Assembly: GCA_937970115.1 (NCBI GenBank)
Contig: CALBVO010000037.1
Span: 1-7,580 of the forward strand
Source: Minisyncoccota bacterium
Lineage (GTDB): Bacteria > Patescibacteriota > Minisyncoccia > Phycocordibacterales > UBA1006
Length of the DNA stretch: 7,580 nt
Reading direction: 5' to 3'
Shown here: positions 5,710 through 7,580 of the stretch, piece by piece
How positions within the stretch are numbered: position 1 is the stretch's first letter
How the letters are laid out: every line of letters starts with the position of its first letter
Notes under the pieces: model-generated
Told to the model about the DNA's origin: nothing
The model's input: the letters and a program-made list of their open reading frames with translations, nothing else
Database searches by the model: none
Made by a program: the position numbers and the translations under genes

Positions 5710-6633
5710 ATGTCATTACGATTAGATTTACAACGAATTATCCGCGAAGGATTAATAAATTTTTGGAGAAATAAACTTGTCTCATTTTCAACTGTCGTTG
5801 TGATGACCATGGCTCTTTTGGTAATGAGCTCATTATTGTTTCTAAATGGGGTTTTGGATTTTTCTCTACAACAATTACAGGACCGAGTAGATGTAAATGT
5901 TTACTTTTTCCCGGATGTACCTGAAACAGAAATCACCACCCTACAAGAAAAAATTGCACTCATTCCTGAGGTACGCGATGTTCAATATATCTCTCGTGAG
6001 CAAGCATTCACAGACTTCCAAGAGCGACACAAAGACGATGATCTTATTAATCGATCAATAGAAGAATTAGGAGATAATCCATTAGGAGCATCGTTAAATA
6101 TCCGAGCCTATGAATCAACTCAATACGAAGCCGTTATTACTGCTATTGAATCCGAGCCTGTTGTAGCGAACTCTCAATTTGTCGAGCGTATTAATTATTA
6201 CGATAATAAGGCTATGATTGAACGTCTGAACGAGTTCAGTGCCATTGCACGATTGGTCGCCTATGCGGTTATTATTTTCCTTGGGATTGTTGCCTTGCTT
6301 GTGGTGCTTTCGACCATGAGAATTGCAATATTTGCGGCAAAAAGTGAAATCACAATTAAAAGATTAGTTGGGGCAGAGCATCGTTATACACGTGGTCCAT
6401 TTTTGGTTATGGGAGGCCTATATGGATTATGTGCTGCATTATTCTCCATGATAGCTCTTTATCCAATGACACGATGGATTGGAGGATATACAAAAACATT
6501 TTTTGGAGGAATGGATATCTTTAATTACTATTTGTTAAATTTTATTCCTATTTTCATAGTCTTGTTGGCAGTTGGAATGATTATCGGAATCGTTTCAAGT
6601 CGCCTGGCAGTGCGGAAATATCTACGTGTATAA
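5710..6633 (+). CDS. ftsX: Cell division membrane protein FtsX
   Basis: FtsX is the integral membrane partner of FtsE; its large external loop binds and activates cell-wall hydrolases or their regulators during septation. The 307-aa product has the family layout: a short cytoplasmic N-terminus, TM1 (about 22-46), an external domain (about 50-178) opening with VDVNVYFFPDV and the V-x-YISREQA motif (91-99), then TM2 (180-203), TM3 (228-250) and TM4 (275-298). The cytoplasmic coupling stretch between TM2 and TM3, IKRLVGAEHRYTRGPF, is diagnostic and contacts FtsE. The ATG is two bases after the ftsE stop, with no own promoter or Shine-Dalgarno sequence, so translation probably depends on termination-reinitiation from ftsE. 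The stop codon overlaps the start of a terminator. Nothing is missing. Confidence 0.96.
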   Translation: MSLRLDLQRIIREGLINFWRNKLVSFSTVVVMTMALLVMSSLLFLNGVLDFSLQQLQDRVDVNVYFFPDVPETEITTLQEKIALIPEVRDVQYISREQAFTDFQERHKDDDLINRSIEELGDNPLGASLNIRAYESTQYEAVITAIESEPVVANSQFVERINYYDNKAMIERLNEFSAIARLVAYAVIIFLGIVALLVVLSTMRIAIFAAKSEITIKRLVGAEHRYTRGPFLVMGGLYGLCAALFSMIALYPMTRWIGGYTKTFFGGMDIFNYYLLNFIPIFIVLLAVGMIIGIVSSRLAVRKYLRV

Positions 6634-6659
6634 AAACCAACATATGAATGTTGGTTTTT
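6632..6659. terminator. Terminator after ftsX, symmetrical
   Basis: A perfect 12-bp stem (6632-6643 with 6648-6659) encloses ATGA and is built as A run, CCAACAT, loop, ATGTTGG, T run, so it can work on both strands. It overlaps the last two bases of the ftsX stop. On the minus strand it could end transcripts from the small gene at 6767-6934. Confidence 0.9.
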
Positions 6660-6700
6660 ACTATTCTAATTTCATTTTTTCTTCTTTGATTTTTATTAAT

Positions 6701-6728
6701 ACCTGATCTCATAGCGGATCAGGTTTTT
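6701..6728 (+). terminator. Second terminator downstream of ftsX
   Basis: ACCTGATC (6701-6708) pairs with GATCAGGT (6717-6724) around an 8-base loop and is followed by TTTTGACTTTT on the plus strand. On the minus strand no T run follows, so it acts rightward, as a backup to the hairpin 40 bases upstream. Confidence 0.75.
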
Positions 6729-6766
6729 GACTTTTGCTGGTTCTGATATTTTTTTACGAGATAATT

Positions 6767-6934
6767 TTAGCTATTTTTTTGACCAAGGAATTTTTTATAA
6801 TCATTTGTTGATAATGCGGTTCGTTTCTTGGGTAAATAATCATCAAAATTTTTATAATTATTTTGTTGTATAAATTGCCAAACAATTATATAGCGCACAG
6901 CGATGACACATAATATTTTGAGTATATGTTTCAT
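6767..6934 (-). CDS. Putative small membrane peptide, 55 aa
   Basis: A complete minus-strand frame runs from ATG (6934-6932) to TAA (6769-6767). The product starts MKHILKILCVIAVRYIIVW, a likely single membrane helix (about 4-22), followed by a polar, lysine-rich tail ending KKFLGQKNS. The start is preceded by TACAAT exactly six bases upstream, the same leaderless spacing as at the larger genes. That is the main reason to believe it; length alone would not be convincing. It sits in an otherwise empty 439-bp gap, and the symmetrical hairpin at 6632-6659 could end its transcript. I recognise no family, so function is unknown. It could be a chance ORF in A+T-rich DNA. Confidence 0.45.
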   Translation of the reverse strand: MKHILKILCVIAVRYIIVWQFIQQNNYKNFDDYLPKKRTALSTNDYKKFLGQKNS

Positions 6935-6940
6935 GATGAA

Positions 6941-6946
6941 ATTGTA
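6941..6946 (-). promoter_or_regulatory. -10 box of the 55-aa minus-strand ORF
   Basis: TACAAT on the minus strand is followed by six bases and then the ATG at 6934, the leaderless geometry seen at the membrane-protein gene and prfB. The -35 region is A/T tracts only. Confidence 0.4.
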
Positions 6947-7061
6947 GCAAATTAAAATTTTTTTGAATATATAAATAATTTCATAGGTTAGTTGTTTAGG
7001 ATGATGTTCGAGATTTTTACTTGATTAATTATTTAAAAGAATCATAATTTAAATAAATTTA

Positions 7062-7067
7062 AATACT
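7062..7067 (+). promoter_or_regulatory. -10 box of the 130-aa protein gene, leaderless spacing
   Basis: AATACT, one mismatch from the TATACT used by neighbours, ends five bases before ATG 7073. In DNA this A+T-rich, a chance match is possible. Confidence 0.35.
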
Positions 7068-7072
7068 TAAAA

Positions 7073-7465
7073 ATGAATAAAACTTTTCAAAAAGCAGACC
7101 AAGCAGGAAGATTACTTCTTCTTAAAATGCTCCAGGAAGAAAATAAGGCTTTGTCTATCTATTTCAAAATGGAAGCACATAGTTTCTTTAAGGAGCATTA
7201 TAAAAATATGTATGAATCATTTTTTACGAGCCCAAACCATGATGATATTCGTCTTAATGTAGGTATCGTAGGAATTAGTGATAAGAAAAAAACAGTATCT
7301 TTCAAATTTACTCGTCACTGGTCTAGTGATGCAGAGAGATATAATGATAGTTGTTATCAAGTCTTTACATGCCCAGCCTATCCCGATGGATTAGAGTTTG
7401 AAATAGGGATTAAACTTATTGAATCTTTGGTAATATATAAAAGACCATTAAAGGGAATTAATTAG
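7073..7465 (+). CDS. Hypothetical protein, 130 aa, no recognised family
   Basis: I do not recognise this protein. It has no signal peptide or membrane helix, so it is probably cytoplasmic. Residues 1-50 look helical and charged (QKADQAGRLLLLKMLQEENKAL, then SFFKEHYKNMYESFF). Residues 58-128 read as alternating short strands (IRLNVGIVGI, KKTVSFKFTRHW, EFEIGIKL, LVIYKRPL), suggesting a small alpha/beta domain. Two cysteines (C94 and C100, in SCYQVFTCP) sit six residues apart. It ends with TAG, followed in frame by TAT CAG TAA. An AATACT box lies just before the ATG, and a weak terminator follows. No neighbour hints at a role; it stands alone between ftsX and a probable minus-strand gene beyond the window. 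Confidence 0.7.
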   Translation: MNKTFQKADQAGRLLLLKMLQEENKALSIYFKMEAHSFFKEHYKNMYESFFTSPNHDDIRLNVGIVGISDKKKTVSFKFTRHWSSDAERYNDSCYQVFTCPAYPDGLEFEIGIKLIESLVIYKRPLKGIN

Positions 7466-7481
7466 TATCAGTAAAATTACA

Positions 7482-7514
7482 AAAAAACACCTTACAAAAA
7501 GTTTGATGTTTTTT
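7482..7514 (+). terminator. Weak terminator after the 130-aa protein gene
   Basis: AAAAAACA (7482-7489) can pair with TGTTTTTT (7507-7514), with a further CTT/AAG (7491-7493 with 7499-7501) inside. The A run, hairpin, T run order fits an intrinsic terminator 16 bases after the stop, but the stem is nearly all A-T. Confidence 0.45.
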
Positions 7515-7516
7515 AT

Positions 7517-7551
7517 TCAAAGAAAATACCCCAGCCTTCAGGCTGGGGTAT
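7517..7551 (-). terminator. G+C-rich terminator for a minus-strand gene right of the window
   Basis: A perfect 11-bp stem ATACCCCAGCC (7526-7536) with GGCTGGGGTAT (7541-7551) has a 4-base loop. Read on the minus strand it is followed by TTTTCTTTG, a U tract, whereas the plus-strand side has none. It should therefore end a leftward transcript entering from beyond 7580; the last bases of that gene cannot be framed from what is visible. Confidence 0.75.
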
Positions 7552-7580
7552 ATCTGTTACACTAGGTACATATGACACCA

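Noticed and set aside
874..6633. TGA recoded as glycine (Absconditabacteria/Gracilibacteria code)
   Set aside because: All long conserved genes are open without any in-frame TGA and RF2 is encoded, so the standard reading fits.
7552..7580. tRNA 3' end suggested by the terminal ACACCA
   Set aside because: No acceptor or T-arm pairing can be assembled from the visible bases; the neighbouring hairpin fits a terminator.
1..7580. CRISPR array, insertion sequence or attachment site
   Set aside because: No spaced direct repeats, transposase motifs or flanking target duplications were seen; the inverted repeats are accounted for as terminators, apart from the hairpin at 1-45.

Overview
The window is an A+T-rich, gene-dense piece of bacterial chromosome. 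The core genes are typA/bipA, prfB (release factor 2), ftsE and ftsX, plus a membrane-anchored DsbA-like thiol oxidoreductase. I infer a Patescibacteria/CPR (Parcubacteria-like) organism. The reasons are a release factor 2 with a strongly shortened N-terminal domain, a DsbA-like protein whose sequence style (EYSDFECPFC, GNDAFW, GAYPYE) is the one I associate with that group, promoter -10 boxes directly against start codons, and no clear Shine-Dalgarno sequence at any start. This is a judgement from sequence style, not a database match. TGA is not a sense codon here: the long ORFs are open without it and RF2 is present.

Layout. Positions 1-45 form a G+C-rich hairpin. Positions 138-806 hold an HD-superfamily phosphohydrolase gene that looks broken: it has no ordinary start codon ahead of its first metal-ligand histidine, and an in-frame TAG lies 16 codons before the apparent original end, with an intrinsic terminator just beyond. 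typA (874-2661) follows with its own -10 box and shares a bidirectional terminator with the minus-strand DsbA-like gene (2699-3427). A 116-bp divergent promoter region separates that gene from a four-TM membrane protein (3544-4080), then prfB (4115-4996), ftsE (5024-5707) and ftsX (5710-6633), all on the plus strand. Two terminators follow ftsX. Positions 6660-7072 look empty but contain a plausible 55-codon minus-strand membrane peptide gene (6767-6934); I see nothing else in 6935-7061 beyond A+T-rich sequence. An unrecognised 130-aa protein (7073-7465) and two terminator-like hairpins close the window.

The most unusual gene is the DsbA-like one. Its two halves are in reversed order: the cis-Pro/C-terminal half comes first, directly behind the membrane anchor, and the CPFC/N-terminal half comes last, ending immediately before the terminator. 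This reads as a natural circular permutation of the DsbA fold. Its divergent neighbour is a membrane protein with a CLSC motif in or at a transmembrane segment, which could be a redox partner, though that is speculative.

Functionally, prfB-ftsE-ftsX is a translation-termination/cell-division cluster known in several bacterial phyla. FtsEX would act as a membrane ABC-type complex controlling septal wall hydrolysis, TypA acts on ribosomes, and the DsbA-like protein would make disulfides outside the membrane. Most genes appear to have their own leaderless promoter, even inside the co-directional run.
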